Assembly: GCA_015060625.1 (NCBI GenBank)
Contig: SUYC01000014.1
Location: 1-64,000 of the forward strand
Origin: Xylanibacter ruminicola
GTDB taxonomy: Bacteria > Bacteroidota > Bacteroidia > Bacteroidales > Bacteroidaceae
Length of the DNA stretch: 64,000 nt
Direction: 5' to 3'
The notes beneath the pieces were generated by a model. It did no database searches. It was given only the letters and a program-made list of their open reading frames with translations, and was not told the origin of the DNA. Position numbers and translations under genes: made by a program. Below are positions 47,224-56,305 of the stretch, piece after piece (position 1 is the stretch's first letter; each line of letters starts with the position of its first letter).

Positions 47224-47281
47224 TTTAACCTAAAGATAACATACTTCTTGTAGTATTTTTGATTTTTTCATCGTATCTTTG
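47224..47281 (+). promoter_or_regulatory. Promoter with shared 19-bp upstream element
   Basis: TTTAACCTAAAGATAACAT at 47224-47242, then 31 bp, then the -7 box TATCTTTG at 47274-47281. An identical 19-mer with an identical 31-bp gap lies at 63544-63601. Sequence between the two elements is not conserved, and no good -33 is seen, which suggests an activator site. Confidence 0.65.
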
Positions 47282-47306
47282 CACCCAGTTAAAAACAGCA
47301 AAAGCG

Positions 47307-48098
47307 ATGAAGAAAGCAATGATGTATCTACTCCTGGCCCTGGGCATCACCCTTGTGGGGATGTTCGTTTGTGGTGCTGTGGTGGGATTTATTGCTGGTT
47401 TCATCGATGGCTATTACGGATACGAAATCGGAACTACCACATCGATGAATTTGATGGTTTACACTGGTTCCGCGTCTGGTGTCTTGTTGTGTGTCATCCT
47501 AAACTGGGTTTTCCTCAAACAGGGTTACGCGGAATATTCTATGGGGCGTATCCCTAAGCGTCGTGCTATTCGTATAAGAGTTGTTGCAGGCATGATGCTT
47601 ACTATGGCAGGCTTGGCTGTACTGCATTGTTTGATGAATGAGTTGTCCCATGATGCTGAGAGTGATACGCTGGTCAAAGAAGTGTATGCTTGGATGCATC
47701 AGCATCCTATTTATTCCGTTTTGATACTTGGTATTGCGGAAGCAACAGGAAATTTGATTGTTTATGGTGCTGTGCTCCGTGAAATCCTCGAGTGGAAGCA
47801 TCGTCCTGCAATCATTATTCCTGTATTTTCAATCTTTGTGGGCTTATTCAGCATTTTTGCAGGAAATCCGATGCTGATGGTGTCTGGATTTCTGGTTGCA
47901 GTCTTTGAAGCACTTGTTTACGAATACACCCGCAGCATCATACCTATTATTATAGGCGATGCTGTTTTCTGGATAGTTACAATGTGCTTGGTGGGTATTC
48001 CTACTCAAACGTGGTGGTCCCTGCTTGCCTGGGTACTGGCAACGATAGGCATTCCCCTGGCTTTGAAGACCATGGAACCCTACAAACCGATTGATTAA
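47307..48098 (+). CDS. CPBP-like integral membrane protein lacking catalytic residues
   Basis: Start at 47307 (MKKAMMYLLLALGITLVGM), 263 residues, seven or eight TM helices. The second half resembles CPBP (CAAX/bacteriocin-processing) proteases: EATGNLIVYGAVLREIL at the place of the EExxxR motif, then SIFVGLFSIF, then TRSIIPIIIGDAVFW where active enzymes have a His. The Glu pair is EA, Arg is replaced by Tyr, and both expected His are missing, so it is probably inactive as a protease. Paralogues of this sort can act in immunity or as scaffolds. Its 3' end overlaps the response-regulator gene by 4 bp. Confidence 0.55.
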   Translation: MKKAMMYLLLALGITLVGMFVCGAVVGFIAGFIDGYYGYEIGTTTSMNLMVYTGSASGVLLCVILNWVFLKQGYAEYSMGRIPKRRAIRIRVVAGMMLTMAGLAVLHCLMNELSHDAESDTLVKEVYAWMHQHPIYSVLILGIAEATGNLIVYGAVLREILEWKHRPAIIIPVFSIFVGLFSIFAGNPMLMVSGFLVAVFEALVYEYTRSIIPIIIGDAVFWIVTMCLVGIPTQTWWSLLAWVLATIGIPLALKTMEPYKPID

Positions 48099-48796
48099 AT
48101 CTCTACAACCAGTTGTAATCCTATGCCACGAATAGTCTTGAGAGTGATTTTCGGTTCGTTGGCCAATACCTTTCTGAGCTTATTGACGAATACATCGAGC
48201 GAACGACTGGCGAAGTAATCGTCCTCTGTGTTCCAGAATCGGCTCAGGATAGCCTCTCTGCGTACGACGTTATTCTTGTTCTCGGCGAGGAGTTGCAGAA
48301 TTTGTGCCTCTCGTTGGGTGATGGTCTGTGTCTCGTTGGTGTCGTCATTGCGAAGTGTGGCGTGATTGGCATCCAAGGTGTATTTGCCCAGTTTGTAGTG
48401 ACTCGTCTCGTTCTGGGTTTTGGCACCACTTCTCATCTTCATCAGCGCCTGGATGTGAGCGTCAAGCTCTTCTGGTACGAATGGTTTTTTGACGTAGTTA
48501 TTGATACCTAAGCGGTAGCCTGCCTTTACATCATTGGGTGAGGTGAGGGCCGAAGTGAAGATGATAATCACTTCGCCATCTGTCTCGCGGATACGTTCTA
48601 CCATCTCGAAACCGTTCATGACTGGCATGTCGATATCCGAGATAATCACGTCGGGATGTGTCTCCTCCCAGGCTTTCACACCTTCCTTGCCATTCTTGGC
48701 GGTGGTTACTTCGTAGCCGCCAATGATATCTTCCAGGCCTGTCTTCTCGATGTATGCGAGCGACTCGTCGTCTTCAACTAACAATAACTTGATCAT
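48095..48796 (-). CDS. OmpR-family response regulator
   Basis: 233 residues. Receiver domain: LVEDDESL with acidic pocket, phospho-Asp in VIISDIDMPVMNG (Asp54), FTSA, and the Lys in VKKPF. The C-terminal winged-helix DNA-binding domain ends with LDVFVNKLRKVL and TIRGIGLQL. The ATG overlaps the kinase stop by 4 bp. Overall resembles RprY of Bacteroides. Targets unknown. Confidence 0.93.
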   Translation of the reverse strand: MIKLLLVEDDESLAYIEKTGLEDIIGGYEVTTAKNGKEGVKAWEETHPDVIISDIDMPVMNGFEMVERIRETDGEVIIIFTSALTSPNDVKAGYRLGINNYVKKPFVPEELDAHIQALMKMRSGAKTQNETSHYKLGKYTLDANHATLRNDDTNETQTITQREAQILQLLAENKNNVVRREAILSRFWNTEDDYFASRSLDVFVNKLRKVLANEPKITLKTIRGIGLQLVVEI

Positions 48797-50088
48797 ACGT
48801 TCTTTGGAATATAAAGTGTAAATTCTGAAAATTTATCTTTCTCACTTGATACCGTCACCTTACCACCATGGGCTTGCATCACCTGATCGACATAGTTCAG
48901 CCCTAAACCAAAGCCGGATACGCCGCCTTTGCGGTTCTTTTCGTGGATGGCAGCACGTCCGAACTTGTCGAAGATAATCTGCTGCTCTTCCCTGGTGATG
49001 CCGATGCCGTTGTCGCGTACTTTTAAAAGCACATTTTTGTCGGTATCTATCGTTGAAATCTTGATTTTTATTTCGTCCTTCGAGTATTTGATGGCATTGT
49101 CAAGCAGGTTGGCAATGGCTTCTGTCAGGTACTGCTCGTCGGCCAGTACGTTTCTGATTTTTAGGTCGGTGACAATCTCGATGGGCTTGTCGGCTTTAGC
49201 CTTAGTTTTGTCGATTAAATCGGTAATTATGGGTTCGATGTCGATGTCCCACTTGTTCAGAATCAGCTTTCTGTTCTCCAGTTTTGAGATGGTGAGCAGT
49301 TTGTTGACGAGTGCCAACAGGTGTTCTGCTTCATCTTCTATAATGGTATAATACTTTTCTTTGATCTGTGGCTTGTCGTCAACCTTGCCGCTATGTAGGA
49401 AGTGGGCGCCCATAATAATCGATGAAAGCGGTGATTTCATGTCGTGAACCATGGCATACGAGAAGTCGTTGCGCAGTTCGGCCATCTGTTCCTGTTCTGT
49501 GATAAACTTCAACAGCTGCACAATAATGATAGCAAAGAAGCCAAGGATAAAGGCGCTCAACAAAAAGAGAGGACTCAGTTTCTGAGCCAGCTCAGGATAG
49601 GGATTGTTGAGTGCTAACTGTATGGCTCGCGACTGGTCTCTGCGAATGCTGACGGGCCGGGTGAGTAGCGACCACGATGAGTTATACTCGTTGTTGCGCC
49701 TGAGAACATTCCTGTTCGAGTCAACCTCCAGAATGGTTACGTTACGGTTGATGTCTGCTACATTCAGCAGCGAATCCACATAAATAGCGACGGTATCGAG
49801 CGATATTTCGGAGTGGAAACTCTTGCTGAGGGCATCGTTCATACCTTCTACCGACGAAACGAGCGACAGATCGCCGCGCGACTGGGGCAGATGAAGGGTG
49901 TCGCCTTTTGTTACCACATCGGCACGGGTATAGCTTTCGTAGAACATGGCCCACGTCAGCTGGTTGCCTGCCCGTTCTGTCAGGTCCTTGGTAGCCGAGC
50001 GATAGGTCATCCACATGTAAAGTGCCAGCAACAGTAATACTGCTACAGCACTTACTATCGACACGTATTTATACCTATTTGTATGCAT
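48793..50088 (-). CDS. Sensor histidine kinase (RprX-like)
   Basis: Start at the ATG of 50088 (MHTNRYKYVSIVSAVAVLL), because the TTG at 50100 overlaps the -7 box (CAAAGGTA, 50098-50105). 431 residues: TM helices at about 10-28 and 175-195, a periplasmic sensor domain, HisKA with VHDMKSPLSSI, and HATPase with LLDNAIKYS, VRDNGIGI and GFGLGLNYV. All catalytic motifs are intact. Partner regulator follows with a 4-bp overlap. Confidence 0.93.
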   Translation of the reverse strand: MHTNRYKYVSIVSAVAVLLLLALYMWMTYRSATKDLTERAGNQLTWAMFYESYTRADVVTKGDTLHLPQSRGDLSLVSSVEGMNDALSKSFHSEISLDTVAIYVDSLLNVADINRNVTILEVDSNRNVLRRNNEYNSSWSLLTRPVSIRRDQSRAIQLALNNPYPELAQKLSPLFLLSAFILGFFAIIIVQLLKFITEQEQMAELRNDFSYAMVHDMKSPLSSIIMGAHFLHSGKVDDKPQIKEKYYTIIEDEAEHLLALVNKLLTISKLENRKLILNKWDIDIEPIITDLIDKTKAKADKPIEIVTDLKIRNVLADEQYLTEAIANLLDNAIKYSKDEIKIKISTIDTDKNVLLKVRDNGIGITREEQQIIFDKFGRAAIHEKNRKGGVSGFGLGLNYVDQVMQAHGGKVTVSSEKDKFSEFTLYIPKNV

Positions 50089-50097
50089 AACCGCCTG

Positions 50098-50105
50098 CAA
50101 AGGTA
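50098..50105 (-). promoter_or_regulatory. -7 box (TACCTTTG, minus) of the two-component system
   Basis: The box ends 9 bp before the ATG at 50088, so the leader is only a few nucleotides. Confidence 0.6.
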
Positions 50106-50130
50106 GTGCAAAATACGTGAACTGCCAAAT

Positions 50131-51381
50131 TTATTTCGGAAATTCGTACACTAAATACTGCGTGTTAGGCTCTGTGGGGTAGTTGGTGAGTCGTCCCGAT
50201 CGCGTGATAAACGACAGGATACCGTTATTTACCCCGTTGCCAAAGGTGTACATGTCGCCATAGATGTTGATATAATGGATGCGGCGGGCATCATACTTCA
50301 GTAGGCGATCAATGTCGATAACAGGCATGCCGTCTATCAGTACCGTAGCTGGCCAATAATTGTTGTATTGTTCGTCTTCTTTACGTACAAACAGCTGTGT
50401 TACGCCATTACTCTTCTTGCTTCGTACGCATTGAACGTACTCAATCAGCACCTCTTTAATAGTGAGAAACTGACGGTATTCGTCGAGATTGTATGTCATG
50501 TCGGGCTGATTGCCAAATACCGTTGGGTCGTAATCCATTGGCACACCATCTTCGGCAGTCTCATCCGAATAGTCGCCCAGTTGCAGTTCGCGTTTGGCGG
50601 GGGCAATAGCTATCTGATGGCGCTGCATGGCCAGTGAACGTTCCTCTACTTCGCTGCGTTTGTAATGGAATATAAGATGGGGGAGCTCCTTGGGCAGTAA
50701 GGTGGCAAACGGACTGATCATCTCAATGGGCAGACTCATACCTGTGAGTGATGCGGCAGAGAGAACCAATGGTTGCTTGCCGTGAATGCCGTATGTGTAG
50801 AACACGGCTGTAGAGTCGTTCTCCATCTTTCCTTCAAAATAATGAATCTGTTTGCCTACGATGCTTAACGACGGACGAATCTGTTCACCATTAAAGGTAC
50901 GCCCGTTATAGGTGTTGTTGATGCGTGCCCTGATGATATGTCCTTCGGTTTCGCGGGTATCTGTACCTTTTTTGTTTATCATCTTTGCTGTACCATTGGC
51001 TTCTACCCAGCTGCTGTCGCTTGATAGCCACTCGATATTGTCATCTTTGCTCTTGTGGAGCGGGTTGATGATGGCAACAAGTTGGTTTGATACCTGAGCG
51101 CTGTGGCGGGTATATACTGATAGTGCATAGTAACCGCTATGCAAGTTGGCTGGCAGTTCAATGGTGCCTGTACCTTTATGGTTATGGATGCTGATAGTGG
51201 TGCCTGCGGCCAAACCCTGCGTATCGCACAGTTCGGCATAGGCTATCAGGGCATCTTGGTCTGTTACACTTACTGTCATCTGCTCGCCTGCCAGATACCA
51301 GGTGCGATCAGTTCTGAATTCTGCGGCAAAAGTGTTGTGTGCCAGCAGAATAGTTGCTATGAGTGATATGATTCTGTTCAT
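50131..51381 (-). CDS. Secreted protein with plug-like C-terminal domain
   Basis: 416 residues with a signal peptide (ISLIATILLAHNTFAA). The N-terminal part (about 20-110) resembles a macroglobulin-type beta domain (FRTDRTWYLAGEQMTVSV). The C-terminal about 90 residues read like a TonB-receptor plug: PATVLIDGMPVIDIDRLL, then NIYGDMYTFGNGVNNGILSF with the final beta strand FITRSG. There is no barrel. It is the third gene of the receptor locus, 17 bp after the DUF4249 gene. It may interact with the TonB receptor; that is inference. Confidence 0.65.
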   Translation of the reverse strand: MNRIISLIATILLAHNTFAAEFRTDRTWYLAGEQMTVSVTDQDALIAYAELCDTQGLAAGTTISIHNHKGTGTIELPANLHSGYYALSVYTRHSAQVSNQLVAIINPLHKSKDDNIEWLSSDSSWVEANGTAKMINKKGTDTRETEGHIIRARINNTYNGRTFNGEQIRPSLSIVGKQIHYFEGKMENDSTAVFYTYGIHGKQPLVLSAASLTGMSLPIEMISPFATLLPKELPHLIFHYKRSEVEERSLAMQRHQIAIAPAKRELQLGDYSDETAEDGVPMDYDPTVFGNQPDMTYNLDEYRQFLTIKEVLIEYVQCVRSKKSNGVTQLFVRKEDEQYNNYWPATVLIDGMPVIDIDRLLKYDARRIHYINIYGDMYTFGNGVNNGILSFITRSGRLTNYPTEPNTQYLVYEFPK

Positions 51382-51398
51382 CTTCGTTATCTTTGTGA

Positions 51399-52607
51399 TT
51401 ATTCAAAAGGTGGCATGTAGTCGGGCTTGGTAGTTGTTGCACCACTCAAGCGTACGTCAAAGTCGGCAGGATAAGCCCACCATGTGGTTAGCGGCTGCTG
51501 AATCATTCGCTTATCATCCCATATATAGAGAATCAAGCCCTGATATACCATTTTCTCGCAATCAATTTCTGTGCAGTCTTCTAATTTTATGTATGGACCA
51601 GGCTTGGGAACCTCTCTGTAGATATCATGCCCATCAATGTACACACGTTTGCTGACCGTATTCAGCGAGCAGCCCACAAAGCCTAACGCTCTTTTCGACG
51701 AGGTGGTGCAGCGAATGTTGCTGGGTAGGGCTGATGGCTGGGGGGTAAACAATCCGCCCATCTCCCATCCGGCTTCAACACATGCCTTATTGTATTCGTA
51801 TTCAGCCTTGCTGATGGCACGTTGGGTTACTTCATTACAATAGTTCCAAGCTATGCGTTCATTTTTGTATGAAATATCCAGTAACTGGTATTTTGTGAAT
51901 TTTCCACCAACATAATGAGCTGTTGATTCCGTTAGAATGGCTTTACTATCCGCAGTCTTCCACCCCTTTTCTGGATAAAGTTCGTCTTGGGGTATGTCCA
52001 TCGCTGTTTTGGCTTCCACGTCGTAATATATAGCTGTATGGCGCTTTGGCCTAACTTCCCAGGTTTCGGTATATTCCCATGTGTAGTAGGCTGTCTGTGT
52101 TGGATCATCAGGCTCACCTGTGGTCAGCAGGATCTCTATGTTCTCCAGATCGCCTTTCTGATAGTACTCCAGCTCCTCGATATCTGGTGTGCGAAGGGGC
52201 TTTTCGGGGTCCGACTGATAGATGTCGCCATCGCATTCTATCCTTACATAGTACGATACGTTTGGATCCAGCGCAGGGGTGTTACAGGTGTAATAACCGT
52301 TATCCTGTATTGGGCATTCGTATTCAGAACCATCGGTACCACAGATGGTAACTCTTGCATGGTTAATAATAGGTTCCCAATAGTAGCTGTCGTATTCATC
52401 ATAAGAGTTGGGCTCTTTATTAAGTGGAACAGACCTTGTGATATAGAACTCGCTTTTTTCGTTCGAACGGATGGTGCCGTTAACCACTAGCAGGTTCGTT
52501 TCGCCCTCAGGCAGATCGGCTTCGTATTCCTCCACGCATCCTGTCAGCAAGCAGGCGCCAATTACGATAAAATGGGCAATTTTAAAAAGTGATAATATCC
52601 TTTTCAT
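51399..52607 (-). CDS. DUF4249 domain lipoprotein
   Basis: 402 residues. Signal peptide with lipobox (CLLTGC) followed by acidic residues (VEEYEADLPEG), the Bacteroidota surface-lipoprotein pattern. The DUF4249 pattern is recognisable: LLVVNGTIRSNEKSEFYITRS at the N-terminus, RVTICGTDGSEYEC, YYVRIECDGD. Such proteins are encoded beside TonB-dependent receptors where SusD would otherwise be, as here (1 bp after the receptor stop). Probably a surface binding partner; ligand unknown. Confidence 0.88.
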   Translation of the reverse strand: MKRILSLFKIAHFIVIGACLLTGCVEEYEADLPEGETNLLVVNGTIRSNEKSEFYITRSVPLNKEPNSYDEYDSYYWEPIINHARVTICGTDGSEYECPIQDNGYYTCNTPALDPNVSYYVRIECDGDIYQSDPEKPLRTPDIEELEYYQKGDLENIEILLTTGEPDDPTQTAYYTWEYTETWEVRPKRHTAIYYDVEAKTAMDIPQDELYPEKGWKTADSKAILTESTAHYVGGKFTKYQLLDISYKNERIAWNYCNEVTQRAISKAEYEYNKACVEAGWEMGGLFTPQPSALPSNIRCTTSSKRALGFVGCSLNTVSKRVYIDGHDIYREVPKPGPYIKLEDCTEIDCEKMVYQGLILYIWDDKRMIQQPLTTWWAYPADFDVRLSGATTTKPDYMPPFE

Positions 52608-52608
52608 A

Positions 52609-55563
52609 TTAGTTGAATCGTACGTTAAGTGAGATATAAGGGATGGCTGTACCGAATACCGATAGCTTGTAGCCCTTGATGCTTGAGCCTTCGGTTACAT
52701 AATAGATGTTATAGGCATTTTTGCGGGCAAGGGCATTATACACACCGATTGAGAACGAGGTGTGGAAAAATGCTGTCAGCCTATGGGTTGGCTCGATGTT
52801 GAACGCAAGATCCAGACGAGTATAGTCGGGAATGCGATAGTTGTTACGCTCGGTATAGTAGGGCAGGTAGTAACCTAACTTGTTGTTGTAGAACTGGCCT
52901 GCAGGTACTGTTGTTGGGCGACCAGTGGCATAGTTAAAGTTGCTCGAGAAACTGTATCGCTCTGTAATCTTATAGTTCAGCACAGCTTTTACCTCATGTG
53001 GTCTGTCGTATTCCGATGGATACCAGTCGCCGTCGTTCAGGGGCGTTGCCACGCGTTTGTCGTCCTGGCGCAACAGTGAGCGCGAGTAAGTATAGCTTAC
53101 CCAGCCATTCAGCTTACCATAAGGCTTCTTGGCTTGCAGCTCCACGCCATAGGCTTTTCCCTTGGTAGGAATCACATCGGTTTCGAGATGGGGATTCATC
53201 AGCAATACAGCCGAACTGCGATAGTTCAGATAATCGCTGATGTGCTTGTAGTACGTCTCAGCCGAGAACTCGTAGTTCTTGTTGGGTGTCTCGTAATAGA
53301 TACCTGCGGCTATCTGCCAACCGTTCTGGGGCTTGATGTTCATATCCGACAGCTTCCACATATCGGTGGGCGACATGATAGAGGTGTTAGACACCTTATG
53401 TATATACTGATGCATAGTGTTGAAACCAGCCTTCAGCGAAAGATTGTCCTGTAAGGCATAACGGGCAGAGAAGCGGAACTCGGGAGCCTGATAGGTTTCG
53501 AAGATGCCTGTTTTGTGACGTGTCTCTAACAGATTTTCCTGCGAAGGCAGTTCCTGGTCGGCATAGATATTCACGTCGCGAGGACCAAGGGCATTGAACA
53601 TTGAATAGCGCAAACCTGCCGAAACCGATAGTTTTTCGGTCAGCGAATGTTCGTAGTCGATATAGGCGCCGCTCTCCAAGGCTTTCTCTTTCTGTAGCTG
53701 GTCTGGATTGACATACGATTCCTCATTTAAAGGTTCGTACTTGCCGCCCTGTACATTGTAATGCTGAACAGACAGACCGTATGAGAGGCTTTGGTTCTCA
53801 GTCAGACGCTGGCGGATATGTAGCTTGGCCCACAGCTGATCGATGCCGAAACTCAGTCGGGCAGCCATCGTGGGTTTGGCCTTTTCGTCGTTATAATAGT
53901 CGTAATGATCCAATCCTGCTGAGAGCGTGGCAGTTATCTTTTCGTTCAGGATCGATCGCCATTCGGCTGAGAAGTTGCGGTTCTGATAGCCGTAACTGTC
54001 GTCGGAACTGAACGAGAACTTATCTTTACTCAGATAGCCGAATATCTTGAGGCGATGCAGGTTGTTAAGTTTCCAGGTAAGCACACCGCCAAAGTCGTAG
54101 AAGTTGGCCTTACCGTTTTTGTAGCCGCTTTCCTCTGGTAACTGCTTCAGAATCCAGTCGCTATAGGTGGTACGGGCATTCAGCAAGAGCGACACATGAT
54201 CTTTTACGATAGGTATCTCAAGATTGGCCTTGCTGGTAAGTGCGCCGATACTGGCCGAACCAGTAAACTTACGCATGTTTGCCTCTTTCGAGTTCACTTT
54301 CAGCACACTACTTATTCTGCCGCCATATTCTGCGGGGATGCTGGATTTAAACAGCTCCACATCCTCGACAGCATCTGAATTGAACGATGTGAACAAGCCG
54401 AACAGATGTGTTGGGTTATATACCGTGCCGCCATTAAACAGTATCAGGTTCTGATCGGTGGCACCACCTCGTACGTTATATCCGCTTGAGGCCTCGCCAA
54501 CGGTTGTTACACCAGGCAGCGTAAGCACTATCTTCATAATGTCTGATTCACCAAAGGCCGATGGGATATTCTTCAGTAGTTGGGGCTTGAACTTCTCGGC
54601 GCCCATCGTGGTACTTTGTACTACCGACTGGCGACCTGCTACAACTACAATCTCGGCCAGTTCCTGATCGTCGGCAAGGCTTGCCCTTGCTTTCTTGGCG
54701 CCAGGAACAATATAAGTTCGTGTATTTGCCGAACCTGCTGATATCGACAAAGTATCGCTATCAAGTACGGGAATACCGGCGATGAGCGAATCAACAGGGA
54801 TGTTTTCTATCGAAACAGGAAGTGCATTGTTTTTCTCTCCTTCTGGTGCCGTTTCTGGTCGCAAATGACTCGTGGCGATTTCCTTCTTTTCGCCGATAAC
54901 ACTTGCTACCACTTTTACAAGGCTTTGCTCACGCCTCTGTTTCTTAAAGGTAAGATGTTGCTGTTTGGCAAACTGCTTGATCTGTTTCTTCTGATCAGGA
55001 AACAGTGCTGCCACATCTTTGGCGCGTTTCACATGATAGGTCTTCCCATCAGGGGTGATGAGTGTATAATGCTCGTAATCGCTCAGGTTCTTCAGTAATT
55101 TTCTTTCTCCAAAGGTCTTCTCGCCATTATAGTGTTTCCACATGCTATGATAAAGTTGTATGCCGTTAGTACTGCCATCACAGAGCAGCGCAGCAAAGCG
55201 CGTGCTGTCCTCCGGGTCGTGTACAAACCGGTAGCCATCCATCTCAAACCAGTCGATATGTTGCTGGTCGGGCAAACAACAGATGCCTGCTGTGGGCGAC
55301 AGTACAGTCACATGTTGTTTCATTAGGTCGAAACGCAGTTCCACATTATCATAGACCACTCCGTAATAGCTTATCCGACCTTTATACATGTTGGTATTAC
55401 CTTTATAATAAGGTATGTCGTGCCACTTTGATAGCTGATACTGTGGTTCGACTGGTCCAACATACAGGCGCGCGTAGTCCGAGGCTGTAGCGAAATAGTC
55501 CTGAGCTTCAGCATGGGGTACAGCTAAAGCCATACAGGCCATTAGTAACAAAATTTTTTTCAC
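52609..55563 (-). CDS. TonB-dependent receptor with unusual N-terminal domain
   Basis: 984 residues. Signal peptide (ILLLMACMALAVPHAEAQ). Residues about 20-215 are not the usual carboxypeptidase-like domain but a beta-rich region with YKGRISYYGVVYDNVELRFD, which resembles free-standing secreted Bacteroidota domains. The plug runs about 305-440 (ELAEIVVVAGRQSVVQSTTMG, then LTLPGVTTVGEASSGYNVRGG, ILFNGGTVYNPTHLFGLFTSF). The barrel follows to the C-terminal aromatic residue (YISLNVRFN). DUF4249 and plug-like genes follow in one operon. Substrate unknown. Confidence 0.88.
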   Translation of the reverse strand: MKKILLLMACMALAVPHAEAQDYFATASDYARLYVGPVEPQYQLSKWHDIPYYKGNTNMYKGRISYYGVVYDNVELRFDLMKQHVTVLSPTAGICCLPDQQHIDWFEMDGYRFVHDPEDSTRFAALLCDGSTNGIQLYHSMWKHYNGEKTFGERKLLKNLSDYEHYTLITPDGKTYHVKRAKDVAALFPDQKKQIKQFAKQQHLTFKKQRREQSLVKVVASVIGEKKEIATSHLRPETAPEGEKNNALPVSIENIPVDSLIAGIPVLDSDTLSISAGSANTRTYIVPGAKKARASLADDQELAEIVVVAGRQSVVQSTTMGAEKFKPQLLKNIPSAFGESDIMKIVLTLPGVTTVGEASSGYNVRGGATDQNLILFNGGTVYNPTHLFGLFTSFNSDAVEDVELFKSSIPAEYGGRISSVLKVNSKEANMRKFTGSASIGALTSKANLEIPIVKDHVSLLLNARTTYSDWILKQLPEESGYKNGKANFYDFGGVLTWKLNNLHRLKIFGYLSKDKFSFSSDDSYGYQNRNFSAEWRSILNEKITATLSAGLDHYDYYNDEKAKPTMAARLSFGIDQLWAKLHIRQRLTENQSLSYGLSVQHYNVQGGKYEPLNEESYVNPDQLQKEKALESGAYIDYEHSLTEKLSVSAGLRYSMFNALGPRDVNIYADQELPSQENLLETRHKTGIFETYQAPEFRFSARYALQDNLSLKAGFNTMHQYIHKVSNTSIMSPTDMWKLSDMNIKPQNGWQIAAGIYYETPNKNYEFSAETYYKHISDYLNYRSSAVLLMNPHLETDVIPTKGKAYGVELQAKKPYGKLNGWVSYTYSRSLLRQDDKRVATPLNDGDWYPSEYDRPHEVKAVLNYKITERYSFSSNFNYATGRPTTVPAGQFYNNKLGYYLPYYTERNNYRIPDYTRLDLAFNIEPTHRLTAFFHTSFSIGVYNALARKNAYNIYYVTEGSSIKGYKLSVFGTAIPYISLNVRFN

Positions 55564-55797
55564 GTCTTTATAGATACACTTATAATTGTTAGGTTTAAAC
55601 TATTTTGAACAATGTTCTTTATATTAAATGTATCGAAGTGCTAAATGTTGTATGACTACCCTTGTTTTTTAGCTATTCTTAACAATAGACATGTAGGAGT
55701 GGTAACGTTTGTTAAATTGCGGATTGGTCATGCAAGGTTTGGATGACTTTTGCATTCTATGGATAAAATAGCGCTCAATCAGATAAAACCTAAAGAT
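55564..55797. other. Intergenic region between divergent genes
   Basis: 234 bp, AT-rich. A near-match to the plus -7 box (TGACTTTTG at 55746-55754, one base off) precedes the lipoprotein gene. No good minus box was found for the receptor operon. Nothing else stands out. Confidence 0.35.
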
Positions 55798-56301
55798 ATG
55801 AAACGAACTGTTGAAATGATTTCAATGACGCTGATAATCATAGTGCTTGCAGCGTTTTTAGGCTCAACCTTGATGGGCTGTAGTGGTGATGGAACTGATG
55901 AAGGATCAAGTAACGGATTCTGTGTCAGGGATGTGGCCATTAGCGGTTGTAAAAACACAAGCCACACAAGGAGCGAATATCCAGAGTACTTTGAGTTTAA
56001 GGCACTCGATGGTGGTTACTTGTCTGTCAACCATGTGAATGCCTTGTTTAATTGCGTTCCTGGCGAATTGAAAATGGAGGCAACTATTGATGGTAATGTG
56101 ATTAAGATTCTGGAAACAGAAGAGAAATCTTTGGCAAATTGTGTTTGCCCCTACGATCTTTACTGCGAGGTGGGGCCTCTCAGTAACGGCGATTACGAAG
56201 TGGTTATCTACCATGGTTCGTTCGAGATACCTGTTCGTAAGTTCTCTTTTACCTATAATAAAAGGCTGAATGTAAAATATGAGGTTACTTATGATGATTA
56301 A
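55798..56301 (+). CDS. Small lipoprotein of unknown function
   Basis: Start at 55798 (MKRTVEMISMTLIIIVLAAF), 167 residues, giving a compact signal peptide and lipobox STLMGC; upstream in-frame starts at 55750 (TTG) and 55759 would add a charged extension. The mature protein is Cys-containing (FCVRDVAISGCKN, FNCVPGE, LANCVCPYDLYC, six or seven Cys), which may form disulfides outside the cell. No family recognised. The lipocalin-like gene starts 4 bp after its stop, so they are probably one operon. Confidence 0.6.
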   Translation: MKRTVEMISMTLIIIVLAAFLGSTLMGCSGDGTDEGSSNGFCVRDVAISGCKNTSHTRSEYPEYFEFKALDGGYLSVNHVNALFNCVPGELKMEATIDGNVIKILETEEKSLANCVCPYDLYCEVGPLSNGDYEVVIYHGSFEIPVRKFSFTYNKRLNVKYEVTYDD

Positions 56302-56305
56302 GCCA

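Noticed and set aside
55786..55800. Third copy of the shared 19-bp element (AACCTAAAGATA)
   Set aside because: Only 12 bases match, and they lie directly at a start codon with no downstream -7 box at the same distance.
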